Origin: Streptomyces sp. NBC_00344
Lineage (GTDB): Bacteria > Actinomycetota > Actinomycetes > Streptomycetales > Streptomycetaceae
NCBI RefSeq assembly: GCF_036088315.1
Contig: NZ_CP107996.1
Span: 6,189,001 to 6,253,000, forward strand
Length of the DNA: 64,000 nt
Reading direction: 5' to 3'
The notes under the pieces were generated by a model that saw only the letters and a list, made by a program, of their open reading frames with translations, made no database searches and had not been told where the DNA came from. Positions 19,149 to 28,336 of the stretch are shown here, one piece after another (the stretch's first letter is position 1; every line of letters starts with the position of its first letter). The translations under genes were made by a program, and so were the position numbers.

Positions 19149-19236
19149 CCCGTCATCTCCCGGGGCCCTCGCACTGGGCCTCGTACAAGAACTTCGCAGC
19201 ATCAACCCGCGCACAACCGCGAGAGGAAATTCCAGC

Positions 19237-20220
19237 ATGCCCAGAAAGTCGATCAGGCACGCCGTCACGGCGCTGCCCCTCGCGTTCCTGCTTTCGCTGT
19301 CCCTCAGCGCCTGCTCCGGCAGCGCTTCCGAGGACGACAGCACGGTCCGGTTCGGCTATATCGGCGACTACAACGGGGCCGGCCTGCTGGCGATCGCCGA
19401 CAAACAGGGGCTGTGGAAGAAGGCGGGACTGACCGCACAGGTGAAGGCGTTCAACAACGGTCCCGTGCAGGTCCAGGCCCTCAGCGCCGGTGACCTCGAC
19501 TACGGCTACATCGGTCCCGGCGCGATGTGGCTGCCCGCCTCGGGCAAGGCCAAGATCATCGCCATCGACACGCTCACGTACGCGGACCGGGTCATCGGCC
19601 GGCCCGGCATGACATCCATGAAGGACCTCAAGGGCAAGCGGGTCGGCGTACCCGAGGGCACCTCCGGCGACATGGTCCTCAACATCGCTCTGGAGAAGGC
19701 CGGGATGACCGTGAACGACATCGACAAGGTCAACATGGACCCGTCCACCATCGTCTCCGCCTTCTCCTCCGGAAAGATCGACGGCGCCGGCTTCTTCTAC
19801 CCCGCCATCGACACCATCAAGAAGAAGGTTCCGGGCCTTGAGGAGATAGCCAGTACCAAGGACACCGGGGACGCCTTCCCCACCGCGTTCGTCGCGGGCA
19901 ACAAGGTGCCCGGCGCGAAGAACAGCAAAGTGATCAAGGTGCTGCAGCAGGCCAACGACTGGCGCAAGCAACACCCCGAAGAGACCATCGCACTCACCGC
20001 CAGGATGCTCCAGGTCACCGAAGCCCAGGCCAAGGCCGACGCCTCTCATGTCGAGACACTGTCCACCGCAGACCTGGCCGCGAAGACCAAGGGCGGCGAG
20101 GTGAACGAATGGCTGAAGAAGTTGGGCGAGTTCTTCGTCCGCAACAAGCAGCTGGACCACAACCCGGACCCCAGTGACTACTACGACGGCGATCTCTACG
20201 GGCAGGCCTACGGTAAGTAG
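19237..20220 (+). CDS. Lipoprotein substrate-binding protein, SsuA/TauA/NMT1 type
   Basis: A 327-aa solute-binding lipoprotein with a signal peptide ending in the lipobox LSAC (C26). The mature part has the NMT1/THI5-like fold: FGYIGDYNGAGLLAIADKQGLWKKAGL at its start, and LKGKRVGVPEGTSGD near residue 130. Members bind sulfonates, nitrate, pyrimidine precursors or sulfate esters. The nearby sulfatase and FGE favour a sulfate ester. It follows the ATPase by 88 bp. Confidence 0.9.
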   Translation: MPRKSIRHAVTALPLAFLLSLSLSACSGSASEDDSTVRFGYIGDYNGAGLLAIADKQGLWKKAGLTAQVKAFNNGPVQVQALSAGDLDYGYIGPGAMWLPASGKAKIIAIDTLTYADRVIGRPGMTSMKDLKGKRVGVPEGTSGDMVLNIALEKAGMTVNDIDKVNMDPSTIVSAFSSGKIDGAGFFYPAIDTIKKKVPGLEEIASTKDTGDAFPTAFVAGNKVPGAKNSKVIKVLQQANDWRKQHPEETIALTARMLQVTEAQAKADASHVETLSTADLAAKTKGGEVNEWLKKLGEFFVRNKQLDHNPDPSDYYDGDLYGQAYGK

Positions 20221-20296
20221 CCTTTGATGACGAAACGATCTTCCCTTGCGTGACACAAGCCTCCCCCCAGCAATTGACGACATCCGCAGGACAGCC

Positions 20297-21265
20297 ATGA
20301 GCAGCACCGCCGACACCGCGGGGCGCGGCACGCAGCCGGGCAAGATGAGCTGCTGCGCCCCCTCCGGGCCGAAGCCGCAGGCACGCGATATCCCGGACCC
20401 ACCCCGAAATGGGGATCGTTCCGCCACGGCTGCGCTGCGCCCTCCCGCCGAATACGCCGACCGGTTGACCCTTCCCGGGGGAACCTTCCGCATGGGCGGC
20501 GAGGACGCGGACGCAAACCCCGGTGATGGCGAAGGGCCCGTACGCGGCGTATCGGTCGCGCCCTTCGCCATGGACGCCTACGCGGTCACGAACGCCCGCT
20601 TCGCCGCCTTCGTCGAGGAGACCGGCTACCGCACCGAAGCGGAGGGGTTCGGCTGGAGCTACGTCTTCGCGAAGTTCCTGCCGGGTTCCCTGCGCAAGAC
20701 GTCACCACGCCCTCCGGCAACCCCCTGGTGGTGCGGTGTCCAAGGCGCCGCCTGGAACAGGCCGGAAGGGCCGGACAGCCGACTGGACGGCCGCTGGGAC
20801 CACCCCGTGATCCACGTGACGTGGCGGGACGCGACCGCCTTCTGCCGGTGGGCCGGGGGGCGGCTGCCCACCGAGGGGGAATGGGAGTACGCCGCACGCG
20901 GGGGCCTGGAACAGGCGCGATACCCCTGGGGCGACGAACTCACGCCGGACGGGGAGCATCGCTGCAACATCTGGCAGGGCACCTTCCCTTTCCGCAATAC
21001 CCAAGCCGATGGCTTCGCCGGTACCGCTCCCGTGCACGCCTTCGCCCCCAACGGGTTCGGCCTCTACAACGTTGCGGGAAATGTCTGGGAGTGGTCCGCC
21101 GACCCCTGGCAAGACGAAGATCCCGAACGCCGCGCCATGCGGGGCGGCTCCTACCTCTGCCACGACTCGTACTGCAACCGGTATCGCGTCGCCGCCCGGA
21201 CCGCGAACACCGTCGACAGCTCGGCGGGCAACCTCGGGTTCCGTATGGCCTGGGACGCCGGCTGA
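20297..21265 (+). CDS. Formylglycine-generating enzyme (FGE/SUMF1 family)
   Basis: A 322-aa copper-dependent oxidase that converts the Cys in the CxPxR motif of type I sulfatases into formylglycine. The catalytic pair C288/C293 is in [20 protein letters not shown], the arrangement known from the Streptomyces coelicolor and human enzymes. The FGE-sulfatase fold is clear ([26 protein letters not shown]). ATG 20297 with AGGA six bases upstream is preferred; a short extension to TTG 20246 is possible. It closes the plus-strand part of the locus and supplies the activating enzyme for the divergent sulfatase. Confidence 0.94.
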   Translation: MSSTADTAGRGTQPGKMSCCAPSGPKPQARDIPDPPRNGDRSATAALRPPAEYADRLTLPGGTFRMGGEDADANPGDGEGPVRGVSVAPFAMDAYAVTNARFAAFVEETGYRTEAEGFGWSYVFAKFLPGSLRKTSPRPPATPWWCGVQGAAWNRPEGPDSRLDGRWDHPVIHVTWRDATAFCRWAGGRLPTEGEWEYAARGGLEQARYPWGDELTPDGEHRCNIWQGTFPFRNTQADGFAGTAPVHAFAPNGFGLYNVAGNVWEWSADPWQDEDPERRAMRGGSYLCHDSYCNRYRVAARTANTVDSSAGNLGFRMAWDAG

Positions 21266-21525
21266 CACCGAGCGAGCGACACGGCTCCCAGGATCAACGG
21301 CCGTGCCCGCGCGTCGTGTCAGTCTCGGGGCAGGAGACTGCCGAGCGGTCGCCCACCGTTCGTGGCGGGGCTTCGTCGTGTGCGGCACGGGGAGCAGAGC
21401 AGCCCTGGGCTGCCTGTTCGTCACCCGCTTCGCTCTGCCGTACTGCCCTGCGGCTAGTTTGTGTGCAGGACAGGTACGCAGGCCCGTGGTGGCAGAGGTG
21501 CACGGGGGACGGGAGGTCGGGAAGA

Positions 21526-23766
21526 GTGTCGCTGCGCGAAGGTGATCCAGCCGAGATCGGCGGCTATCCGCTTGAGGCGCGGCTCGGCTCGGGTGGCATG
21601 GGCACCGTCTTTCTGGCCCGTACGAGCTCGGGGCGACCTGTCGCGATCAAACTGATCCACCAGCAGTTCGCGGCGGACGACGAGTTCCGCATCCGTTTCC
21701 GGCAGGAGGTGGCGGCGGCGAGGCGGGTGAGCGGCGCGTTCACCGCCGCCGTGGTCGACGCTGCCCCTGAGGCCGAGCAGCCGTGGATGGCGACGACCTA
21801 TATCGAGGGGCACACGCTCGCCCAGCACGTCGCCGCGAAGGGCCCGCTGAACGGAGCGGAGCTCAAGAGGCTCGCCATCGGGCTGACGGAGGCGCTGCGC
21901 GACATCCACCGGGTGGGGGTCGTCCACCGTGACCTGAAGCCCTCGAACGTCGTGCTCTCGCCCGAGGGCCCGCGCGTCATCGACTTCGGCATCTCGCGCG
22001 CCGCGGACCAGCAGACGCTGACGATGACAGGGCGGGTCATCGGTACGCCGCCCTTCATGTCGCCGGAGCAGTTGCAGGCTCCGCGTGGTGTGGGTCCGCG
22101 GTCCGATGTCTTCTCGCTGGGGACGCTGCTGGTGTACTCAGCGACGGGCCACGGGCCCTTCGACGCGGACAGCCCCTACATGACGGCGTATCAGGTGGTG
22201 CACGAGGAGCCGTTGCTGGGTGCCGTACCGGTGGCCTTGCGCGCCGTCGTCGAGTCGTGCCTGGACAAGGAGCCCGAGGCGCGCCCCTCGGCGGACGAAC
22301 TCCTCGTGCTGCTGCGGGACCTGCCGGCCGACCTCGGTGGGACCGAGGCGAACGGGGCGGGCGCGAGCCGCACCCGCGACATGATCACCCAGCATCACTT
22401 CCCGACGCGGGCCACCCCGGCGCCGGCTGCTCCGACCACCTTCCCGGCCGGTCCCGATCCAGGGAGCACCGGCACTCCCATCGGCCGTCTGCGTCGCCGA
22501 TGGCGTCCTGTGCTCGCGGCCGGGGTCGCGGTGGCAGCGATCGGCGGGGGAGTCACCGCACTGCAGGCAGGCGACTTCGGGGGGAACAGCGGCGGCGACA
22601 AGGGCAACGGCGTTGCGGCGTCGGGTGCCGCACTTCCGGACGGCTTCCACCCATGGCGCAAGACCGTGCAGGGCGGCCGCCAGGACATTCCCGACGAGCT
22701 GCGATGCGTCGCCCACGGCGACGCGCTGTTCTGCGGGGGCGGCGGTGTTGTCGCGACCCGCATCAGGGCCCGGGACGGCTCGCGGGTGTGGACGGCGAAG
22801 AGCCCGGGCGTCCCCGTCCAGGGCATGCACATGGTGGGCGCCACCGACGACACGGTGCTCGGTTACCGCTTCGCAGCCCAGAACGCCCCGCAGAACCCTC
22901 CCAGCGAGGTGGTGGCCATCGACGCGAACACCGGCCGGGAGTTGTGGTCCGTGCCGTCCGGCGCCCAGTCGATGGCCGTCACGGGCCGGACTCAGGACGC
23001 CCTTGTGGTCGGCTCCGCCGTCGTGACGGTCAACGCTTCCAACTCCCGCTTCGAGGCCCGCGAGGCGCACAGCGGTGACATCACCTGGACGACGCCGTTC
23101 CCGGCGGGTACGCAGTGCGCACCCGTCCCGGTTGGCCCACGGCTCTTCGCGATGTGCGCGACGGATGCGGAGGTGGATTCCTCAGAGGTGCGCCACTCCA
23201 CCCTGTACGCGGTCGATCGCGCATCGGGGACACTGGGCAGGCCCATCGCGGTCAACGGCCCCGCCGTGCCGATGGGTGTCGCCAACGGCAGACTCGTACT
23301 TTTGCAGGGACGCATGGAGGGAACGGCGCTGGCCGGCTACGACGGGGTGGCGCGGGTCGACCCGGCCTCGCGGAAGGTCACGTACTCCGGCCTGGCCACC
23401 ACGTACGCGGGGACGCCCGGCATGGCGGACGGCACCGTCTACGTGAGCGGGCAGACCGGTCTCGTCACAGCGCTCGACCCCGCGACCGGCCGGAAGAAGT
23501 GGTCGCGGCAGACGGACGTGGAGGGCGCGTCGGGTCCCGTTGCGGGGGCCGGCGCGCTGTATCTCAGCTCGGCCACCGGCCGGGTGGTCGCGCTGTCGCC
23601 GTACAACGGCAAACCCCTGTGGACGACGAACCCGCAGGCCGACGGTCTGACGGGCGAGCAGGGCGCAAGTCCGCGCGTGACCGTTGCGGGGCGTGCGGTG
23701 ATCGTGGCCGCGGCCAAGAACACTCTCTTCGCCTTCGACGCGCAGAAGCCGCCGAAGGCGGGCTGA
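21526..23766 (+). CDS. Membrane Ser/Thr protein kinase with PQQ-type beta-propeller
   Basis: A 746-aa eukaryotic-type kinase. The kinase domain (about 10-270) has the glycine loop GSGGMGTVF, the ATP-binding Lys 42, HRDLKPSN (D136 catalytic), DFG (153-155) and GTPPFMSPEQ. A Pro-rich linker leads to one membrane helix (about 327-347) and an outer domain (365-746) of PQQ/WD-like repeats with motifs such as DGSRVWTAKSP and NTGRELWSV. The propeller probably senses a ligand outside the membrane. GTG 21526 is preceded by GGAGG nine bases upstream. The 260-bp gap before it carries a small inverted repeat at 21320-21340. Confidence 0.92.
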   Translation: MSLREGDPAEIGGYPLEARLGSGGMGTVFLARTSSGRPVAIKLIHQQFAADDEFRIRFRQEVAAARRVSGAFTAAVVDAAPEAEQPWMATTYIEGHTLAQHVAAKGPLNGAELKRLAIGLTEALRDIHRVGVVHRDLKPSNVVLSPEGPRVIDFGISRAADQQTLTMTGRVIGTPPFMSPEQLQAPRGVGPRSDVFSLGTLLVYSATGHGPFDADSPYMTAYQVVHEEPLLGAVPVALRAVVESCLDKEPEARPSADELLVLLRDLPADLGGTEANGAGASRTRDMITQHHFPTRATPAPAAPTTFPAGPDPGSTGTPIGRLRRRWRPVLAAGVAVAAIGGGVTALQAGDFGGNSGGDKGNGVAASGAALPDGFHPWRKTVQGGRQDIPDELRCVAHGDALFCGGGGVVATRIRARDGSRVWTAKSPGVPVQGMHMVGATDDTVLGYRFAAQNAPQNPPSEVVAIDANTGRELWSVPSGAQSMAVTGRTQDALVVGSAVVTVNASNSRFEAREAHSGDITWTTPFPAGTQCAPVPVGPRLFAMCATDAEVDSSEVRHSTLYAVDRASGTLGRPIAVNGPAVPMGVANGRLVLLQGRMEGTALAGYDGVARVDPASRKVTYSGLATTYAGTPGMADGTVYVSGQTGLVTALDPATGRKKWSRQTDVEGASGPVAGAGALYLSSATGRVVALSPYNGKPLWTTNPQADGLTGEQGASPRVTVAGRAVIVAAAKNTLFAFDAQKPPKAG

Positions 23767-23814
23767 CCCCCGCGTGGCCGGCCACCCTTCCCCGCCGTGC
23801 TCAGCTCCGGTGCA

Positions 23815-23867
23815 GGGGGCCCGGCACCCAGACGTGCGAGACCTCTCCGGAGACGGGCCGGGCCCCC
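23815..23867. terminator. Hairpin downstream of the kinase gene
   Basis: GGGGGCCCGGC (23815-23825) pairs perfectly with GCCGGGCCCCC (23857-23867). The 31-base loop contains a small CTCCGGAG-like stem. It lies 49 bases after the kinase stop. Confidence 0.65.
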
Positions 23868-23979
23868 GCGCAGCGTGACGCCGCGCCCGGGACGGCACCC
23901 GCCCCGCCCCGGGAGCTCCTGACATCCGTACACGGCGCACCTCCCGGCGGACGTGATCCGCAATACACGCTCCGACCCA

Positions 23980-24058
23980 TTGACGCCCCCCGTGGCAAAC
24001 CGGTTTAGTGGACGCCGATCGGCCGCTGAACCGGTTTGAACGCTGGTTGACCGGTTTT
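23980..24058. promoter_or_regulatory. Promoter and three phased CCGGTT operators of the sugar operon
   Basis: The first box is a perfect palindrome AAACCGGTTT (23997-24006). Related boxes follow: GAACCGGTTT (24028-24037) and GACCGGTTTT (24049-24058). Their centres are 31 and 20 bp apart, about three and two helical turns, so they face the same side of the DNA. TTGACG (23980-23985), an 18-bp spacer and TTTAGT (24004-24009) form a promoter overlapping the first box. LacI-family operators are typically short palindromes with a central CG, as here, so the protein encoded at 24091 is the likely binder. The rest of this 324-bp gap holds only the kinase terminator. Confidence 0.75.
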
Positions 24059-24090
24059 CCAGGAAACAAACGCAGAGAGCGGAAGGCGCC

Positions 24091-25110
24091 ATGGCTCACA
24101 GGCCCACCATCGCCGACGTCGCACGACGTGCGGGTGTCTCACGCACCTCCGTCTCGTTCGCCCTGAACGACCGGCCGGGGATCGCCGAGGAGACCAAGGA
24201 GCGCATCCTGACCGCCGCGGCGGAACTCGGCTGGACCCCGAGCCGCCCGGCCCGGGCCCTGTCCCTCGGCAAGGCCGGCGCCTTCGGACTGGTGCTCGCC
24301 CGCGAACCCGAGCTGATCGGAGCCGACCTGTTCTTCCCCGCGTTCATAGCGGGTGTCGAAGTGGTCCTCGGCGAGCGGGGCGACGGGCTGATGGTGCACC
24401 TCACCACTCCGGAGCGGGAGCGGTCCGTGTACGAGCGGCTCGCTGCCGACCGCCGGGTGGACGGTGTGCTCCTCACCGACCTGCGGCACGACGACCCGCG
24501 TCCCGCTCTGACCCACCGGCTCGGCCTGCCTGCCGTGGTGGTCGGCCAGAGCGAGTGGAGCGACGGACTGGCCTCGGTGAGCCTCGACGACCGACCCGCT
24601 TACGTCGACGCGGTTCGGCGCCTCGCCGAGCTCGGCCACCGCCGTATCGCGCACGTCGAGGGCCCGCAGGAGTTCCGCCACGCGCACCGGCGCAGGTCGG
24701 CCTGGGAGGAGACACTGCGTGACCTCGGACTGCCCGAAAGCCCTGTGCTGCCGGGCGGTTTCACGGCGGAGGGCGGCGCGCGGGCCACGCGCGAACTGCT
24801 GTTGCTGGCCGAGCCGCCCACCGCGATCGTCTACGGGAACGACCTGGCCGCGACGGCCGGGCTGTCCGTGGCCCAGGAACTCGGCGTTCCGGTACCGGAA
24901 CGCCTCTCGGTGGTCGGCTACGACGACACGCCGCTCACCCGATACACCCACCCCCCGTTGTCCTCCGCCCGTGCTGATGCGCGTGGCTGGGGGGAGGCGG
25001 CGGCCCGGGCCCTGGACCGGGTGCTCGCGGGTGAGCAGGTGGCACACGTCGTGCTGCCGCCCGCCGAGTTCATCCCCCGCGCCTCGATAGGGCCGGCTCC
25101 CCGTCCCTGA
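24091..25110 (+). CDS. LacI-family transcriptional regulator
   Basis: A 339-aa regulator. The N-terminal helix-turn-helix and hinge (TIADVARRAGVSRTSVSFALNDRPGI...) is typical, followed by a periplasmic-binding-protein-like sugar domain with motifs such as GYDDTPLTRYTHPPL. ATG 24091 follows GGAAGG. It lies directly behind the triple operator and 83 bp before the first transporter gene, so it probably represses itself and the whole operon. The inducer is likely an oligosaccharide or a product of the pathway encoded downstream. Confidence 0.93.
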   Translation: MAHRPTIADVARRAGVSRTSVSFALNDRPGIAEETKERILTAAAELGWTPSRPARALSLGKAGAFGLVLAREPELIGADLFFPAFIAGVEVVLGERGDGLMVHLTTPERERSVYERLAADRRVDGVLLTDLRHDDPRPALTHRLGLPAVVVGQSEWSDGLASVSLDDRPAYVDAVRRLAELGHRRIAHVEGPQEFRHAHRRRSAWEETLRDLGLPESPVLPGGFTAEGGARATRELLLLAEPPTAIVYGNDLAATAGLSVAQELGVPVPERLSVVGYDDTPLTRYTHPPLSSARADARGWGEAAARALDRVLAGEQVAHVVLPPAEFIPRASIGPAPRP

Positions 25111-25193
25111 CGACGGGTCGCCGGGCCATCGAGGCGCGGCAAAAAATTCCCGTCCGGCGACGAGGCCGGGCGTGAACAGTTCGGAGAGTCTTC

Positions 25194-26492
25194 ATGCTGA
25201 GGAGAACGGCGTACGCGCTGCTGGTGCTCGCTCTCGCGGGTGCCGCGACCGCCTGTGGCCGGCCGGCCCCCGACCCGGAGGACGCGGAGAACGCCCGCGG
25301 TCCCGTCAAGGTCTGGCTGTCGAACAACGCCCAGGAAGTGGCCTGGGGCAAGAACATGATCGCCGCCTGGAACAGGAGTCATCCGGGCCAGCACGCCACG
25401 GCCCAGCAGATCCCGGCGGGCAAGACATCCGAAGAGGCCATCAGCGCCTCGATCATCGCGGGCACCAGCGCCTGTCTGGTCTTCAACACCGCGCCTGCCT
25501 CGGTGCCGACCTTCGAGAAGCAGAACGGTCTCGTGCCGCTCAGTGACTTCCCGGACGGTGACGCGTACGTCCAGAAGCGAGGCGGCGCCCTCACCGAGCA
25601 GTACAAGTCGCAGGACGGCAAGTTCTATCAACTGCCGTGGAAGAGCAACCCGGTGATGATCCTCTACAACAAGAAGATCTTCAAGAAGGCCGGGCTCGAC
25701 CCGGAGCACCCCCGGCTGGCGACCTACAGCCAGTTTCTGAAGACCTCCCGCACCCTCGTGCACAGCGGCGCCGCCAAGGCCGCGATCTGGCCGGCGCCCA
25801 GCAGCGAGTTCTTCCAGTCCTGGTACGACTTCTACCCCGCGTTCGCCGCGGAGAGCAGTGGTGAGCAGCTCATCCAGCACGGCAAACCGCAGTTCGACTC
25901 ACCGGCCGGCCGCCGGGCCGCCGCGTTCTGGCGCACGCTGTACGCCGAGAAGCTCGCTCCGCAGGAGGCCTACCCCGGGGACGCCGTGAACGACGGGAAG
26001 GCCGCCATGGCCACCGTCGGCCCATGGGCGGTCTCCGCCTACAAGGACAGTGTCGACATCGGGGTGGCCCCGGTACCCACCGCCGCCGGGAAGTCGCCGA
26101 AGGACACGTACTCCTTCAGCGACGAGAAGTCCGCCGCGATGTTCAGCGCCTGCCACAACAGGGCCACGGCCTGGGACCTGCTGAAGTTCGCCACCTCGGC
26201 CCAGCAGGACGGGAAGTTCCTCGACGCCACCGGACAGATGCCGATGCGCGAGGACCTGACCGCGCGCTATCCGGCCTTCTTCGCGAAGAAGCCCTTGTAC
26301 AAGGTGTTCGCCCGGCAGGCCGAGCATGTCGTCGAGGTCCCCAACGTACCGGGCTCCGTGGATATCTGGCAGGCCTTCCGCGACGAGTGGACCAAGTCCG
26401 TCGTCTTCGGAGACGGATCCACCGATGCCGCGCTGCGCAGGGCCTCCGACAAGATCAGCAGGCTGCTCGACGAGTACGGAGACCCGTCATGA
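25194..26492 (+). CDS. Sugar ABC transporter substrate-binding lipoprotein
   Basis: A 432-aa family 1 extracellular solute-binding protein. The signal peptide ends in lipobox TAC with Cys 21. The mature domain has the carbohydrate-binding family pattern (WSNPVMILYNKKIFKKAGLDP-like block near residue 155). It delivers a mono- or oligosaccharide to the two permeases. No ATPase gene is present in the operon, so a general sugar-importer ATPase (MsiK in streptomycetes) elsewhere in the genome probably serves it. The stop overlaps the next gene by ATGA. Confidence 0.92.
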   Translation: MLRRTAYALLVLALAGAATACGRPAPDPEDAENARGPVKVWLSNNAQEVAWGKNMIAAWNRSHPGQHATAQQIPAGKTSEEAISASIIAGTSACLVFNTAPASVPTFEKQNGLVPLSDFPDGDAYVQKRGGALTEQYKSQDGKFYQLPWKSNPVMILYNKKIFKKAGLDPEHPRLATYSQFLKTSRTLVHSGAAKAAIWPAPSSEFFQSWYDFYPAFAAESSGEQLIQHGKPQFDSPAGRRAAAFWRTLYAEKLAPQEAYPGDAVNDGKAAMATVGPWAVSAYKDSVDIGVAPVPTAAGKSPKDTYSFSDEKSAAMFSACHNRATAWDLLKFATSAQQDGKFLDATGQMPMREDLTARYPAFFAKKPLYKVFARQAEHVVEVPNVPGSVDIWQAFRDEWTKSVVFGDGSTDAALRRASDKISRLLDEYGDPS

Positions 26493-27427
26493 CCCACCCC
26501 GGTATCACCGCCACCACCGGAAGTCACCCGCCTCGCAAGGACGCGGCCTCCCGCCACGGACGCGCCCGCTCACGGACCGGTGCGCTGTTCGTGACCCCGT
26601 ACGTGCTGTTCCTCCTGGTCGTGTTCGCGGTTCCGCTGGTGTACACGCTGTGGATCTCCGTCCACCGCTTCTACTTCACCGCCCCCGGCACGCACGCCGA
26701 CTCGCCGTGGGTGGGGCTGTCCAACTACAAGGACGTGTTCACCGACCCGGTGGTGGGCCGCGCCTTTTTGAACATCGCGGTCTTCCTCGTGATCAACGTG
26801 CCTCTCACGGTGGTACTCGCGCTCGTCCTGGCCTCCGTGCTCAACGCGAAGATACGTTTCCGCGCCTTCTTCCGCGCCGCCTACTACCTGCCGTACATCA
26901 CGGCGAGCGTCGCCCTGGTCGCGGTGTGGCAGTTCCTGTTCGGTGCGGACGGGTTCGTCAACAACCTCCTCGGCTCGCACGCGCCGGACCCCTCGTGGCT
27001 GGTCAACTCGCACCTCGCGATGCCGATGATCGCCTTCTTCGTCACCTGGAAGCAGCTCGGCTTCTTCGTGATGCTCTACCTTGCCGCGCTCCAGAACGTC
27101 GGCAAGGAGCTGTACGAGGCGGCCTCCGTCGACGGAGCCGGCCGCGTACGGCAGTTCCTGTCGGTCACCGTGCCCGGGGTGCGGCCCGCGACGACTCTCG
27201 TCGTCATCTACGCGATCATCACCGGCGCCAACCTGTTCAGCGAGCCCTATCTGCTGACCGGCGGCGGCGGACCCGACCACGCCTCCACCTCGCCCGTCCT
27301 GCTCATGTACCAGAAGGGCATCGAGCAGGGCCACCCGGACTTCGCGGCAGCGCTCGGTGTGGTGCTGGTGTGCTTCGTCCTCGTCATCTCGCTGGCCGCC
27401 CGCAAGCTCACCGAGAAGGGCAACTGA
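26489..27427 (+). CDS. Sugar ABC transporter permease (MalF/UgpA type)
   Basis: A 312-aa permease with six predicted helices. The coupling loop EAASVDGAGRVRQFLSVTVP near residue 215 is the classical EAA motif that contacts the ATPase. An N-terminal cytoplasmic tail rich in Arg/His precedes the first helix. It overlaps the binding-protein gene by four bases and is separated from the second permease by one base. Confidence 0.93.
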   Translation: MTHPGITATTGSHPPRKDAASRHGRARSRTGALFVTPYVLFLLVVFAVPLVYTLWISVHRFYFTAPGTHADSPWVGLSNYKDVFTDPVVGRAFLNIAVFLVINVPLTVVLALVLASVLNAKIRFRAFFRAAYYLPYITASVALVAVWQFLFGADGFVNNLLGSHAPDPSWLVNSHLAMPMIAFFVTWKQLGFFVMLYLAALQNVGKELYEAASVDGAGRVRQFLSVTVPGVRPATTLVVIYAIITGANLFSEPYLLTGGGGPDHASTSPVLLMYQKGIEQGHPDFAAALGVVLVCFVLVISLAARKLTEKGN

Positions 27428-27428
27428 C

Positions 27429-28328
27429 ATGATCGCCTCCACTCCGGCCGCGGACGACGCGATCACGGACACCGCGGAGCAGACCCGGCCCGCCGGCATC
27501 CGCCGTTCCTGGGGAACTGCCGCCAGGTACCTCCTTCTCGCGCTCGGCGCGGTCGCGTTCCTCTTCCCCTTCTACTACATGATCGTCGGCTCCCTGCGGA
27601 ACACGACGACCGGTGACGTGTCATCCGCCGTGCCCAGCGGGCTCACCGCCGGCAACTACACAGCGGTCAACGGCGCCATCTCGCTGGGCCGTTCGCTGCT
27701 CAACTCCGGGATCATGACCGTCGGTGTCCTGCTGTGCACACTCGTCTTCGGAGTGCTCGCCGGATACGCGCTGGCCCGGCTGCAGTTCCGCGGCCGCGGC
27801 AGCGTGTTCGCCTCACTGCTGCTCGTGCAGATGGTGCCCTTCCAGCTGCTGACACTTCCGCTCTACGTTCTCGTGGTCCGCGACTACGGGCTGGGGGACA
27901 ACTACATCGGGATGATTCTGCCGTTCGCGATCAACTCGACGGCCGTCTTCCTGTTCCGGCAGTTCTTCCTCCAGATGCCGCAGTCCCTCTTCGAGGCCGC
28001 CCGCATCGACGGAGCGGGTGAACTGCGCATCCTGTGGAAGATCGCGCTGCCGATGGCCCGGCCCGCCGTGCTCACCGCCATGCTGCTGACCTTCATCGGC
28101 CCGTGGAACGAGTTCCTCTGGCCGTTCCTTGTCACCAAGGACGCCGACAAGCAGCCGCTGGCCGTCTCGCTTGCCAGTTTCCTCTCCAACCTCCAGGGCA
28201 CGGTCGCCAACCCGACCGGAGCCCTGCTGGCCGGCGCCTGTGTGCTGGCCGCTCCCGCAGTGGCCCTGTTCCTGCTGTTCCAGCGCCACTTCACCTCGAC
28301 CGACATCGACTCCGGAGTAAAGGGCTGA
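27429..28328 (+). CDS. Sugar ABC transporter permease (MalG/UgpE type)
   Basis: A 299-aa inner-membrane permease, partner of the one before it. The coupling loop EAARIDGAGELRILWKIALPMARP is a textbook EAA motif. The C-terminus FQRHFTSTDIDSGVKG matches the family. ATG 27429 begins one base after the previous stop, indicating coupled translation. Confidence 0.93.
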   Translation: MIASTPAADDAITDTAEQTRPAGIRRSWGTAARYLLLALGAVAFLFPFYYMIVGSLRNTTTGDVSSAVPSGLTAGNYTAVNGAISLGRSLLNSGIMTVGVLLCTLVFGVLAGYALARLQFRGRGSVFASLLLVQMVPFQLLTLPLYVLVVRDYGLGDNYIGMILPFAINSTAVFLFRQFFLQMPQSLFEAARIDGAGELRILWKIALPMARPAVLTAMLLTFIGPWNEFLWPFLVTKDADKQPLAVSLASFLSNLQGTVANPTGALLAGACVLAAPAVALFLLFQRHFTSTDIDSGVKG

Positions 28329-28336
28329 TTCCCTCC

